6,739 bases of DNA. Source: Thermoplasmata archaeon. Its GTDB lineage: Archaea > Thermoplasmatota > Thermoplasmata > SG8-5 > JAGLSY01. The notes under the pieces are model-generated. The model did no database searches and was not told where the DNA came from. It worked only from the letters and a program-made list of their open reading frames with translations. This document shows, one piece after another, positions 6,507 through 6,739 of this stretch (position 1 is the stretch's first letter; each line of letters starts with the position of its first letter). The position numbers were made by a program, and so were the translations under genes. The stretch lies in contig JAGLSY010000256.1 in assembly GCA_023135545.1 (NCBI GenBank), forward strand, positions 1 to 6,739, given 5' to 3'.

Positions 6507-6546
6507 TGGAGATTACATGAGGTTTGCAACAGGGATTGTGACATGA
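6506..6546 (+). other. Chained mini-ORFs spanning the leuD-archease gap
   Basis: The leuD stop TAA shares its last base with an ATG (TAATG at 6504-6508). This opens a four-codon frame (MEIT) ending TGA at 6518-6520, which overlaps another ATG at 6517 (ATGA). That nine-codon frame (MRFATGIVT) ends TGA at 6544-6546, overlapping the archease ATG at 6543 (ATGA). GGAG at 6508-6511 lies five bases before the ATG at 6517. The peptides are too short to be recognisable proteins. The arrangement would allow ribosomes to pass from leuD to archease by termination and re-initiation, but it may be coincidence. Confidence 0.3.
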
Positions 6547-6739
6547 CCAATGGAATCCGATACAAAACGATCGACCACACGGCCGACATAGCCATAAAGG
6601 CCTATGGAAAAACACTGGCCGAGGCCTTCGGCAATGCCGCCTTCGGCATGTTCGACATAATTGCCGATATTTCTCAATTCAAACCGGTTGGGGAATTCCG
6701 GGTGGAGCTTGAAGCACCGGACCTGGAGCAGATGCTGGT
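6543..6739 (+). CDS. Archease, RtcB RNA-ligase activator (3'-truncated by the window edge)
   Basis: The 65 visible residues are roughly the first half of a protein that is usually about 140 long. They match archease closely: 'TIDHTADIAIKAYGKTLAEAF' appears as 'DHTADIAI' (residues 11-18) and 'AYGKTLAEAF' (20-29), followed by 'NAAFGMFDI' (31-39) and a 'VELEAPDLE' strand (54-62). The Asp residues in HTAD (D15) and MFD (D38) fit the conserved metal-binding positions. Archease speeds guanylylation and turnover of RtcB, the 3'-phosphate RNA ligase that joins tRNA exons in archaea. The ATG at 6543 is the only start candidate: upstream codons back to the leuD stop, which is in the same frame, include no ATG, GTG or TTG. 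AGGG at 6531-6534 is a weak ribosome binding site. The 36-base gap to leuD suggests co-transcription. No rtcB is visible. Confidence 0.92.
   Translation, partial: MTNGIRYKTIDHTADIAIKAYGKTLAEAFGNAAFGMFDIIADISQFKPVGEFRVELEAPDLEQML

Noticed and set aside
1..6739. CRISPR array, tRNA or rRNA genes, insertion sequence
   Set aside because: No regularly spaced identical repeats, no cloverleaf-like or rRNA segment, and no transposase or terminal inverted repeats were seen on either strand.

Overview
The window reads as archaeal DNA, most likely Euryarchaeota in the broad sense and possibly a Thermoplasmata-like lineage. The lineage is inferred from gene content and style, because no rRNA or other marker is present. 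The pointers are a giant secreted beta-sandwich protein dense in N-glycosylation sequons, a gene for archease, strong GGAGGT ribosome binding sites, and an AT-rich TATA-like element a short distance upstream of a gene. Base composition is roughly balanced. Every supported gene lies on the + strand.

Layout. (1) Positions 3-4457 hold the 3' part of a very large surface or secreted protein gene, open at the left edge. It carries tandem bacterial-Ig/invasin-like domains, two DUF11-like repeats, a large non-repetitive central domain, further beta-domains and a C-terminal pair of 'GWN' domains. (2) Positions 4458-4683 are a 226-base intergenic region with oligo-T and polypyrimidine tracts, a repeat-rich AT-biased segment, a TATA-like element and a strong Shine-Dalgarno site. 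(3) Positions 4684-6506 encode the large and small subunits of an aconitase-superfamily hydro-lyase (LeuC/LeuD, isopropylmalate or homoaconitate type). (4) Position 6543 to the right edge is the first half of an archease gene, whose product is the activator of the RNA ligase RtcB.

How they work together. The two hydro-lyase genes almost certainly make one heteromeric enzyme: the large subunit carries the [4Fe-4S] ligands and the small swivel subunit supplies the Ser/Arg active-site loop. The substrate is not settled. Several active-site positions differ from the classical family pattern as I remember it, so leucine biosynthesis is only one candidate. Archease follows closely in the same direction and is probably co-transcribed, but I see no functional link. 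The surface protein looks like an independent unit.

Most notable points: tiny ORFs bridge both gaps of the hydro-lyase/archease cluster and end in ATGA overlaps with the next start codon; the hydro-lyase active site is divergent; and the surface protein has an unusual central domain and no C-terminal membrane anchor.
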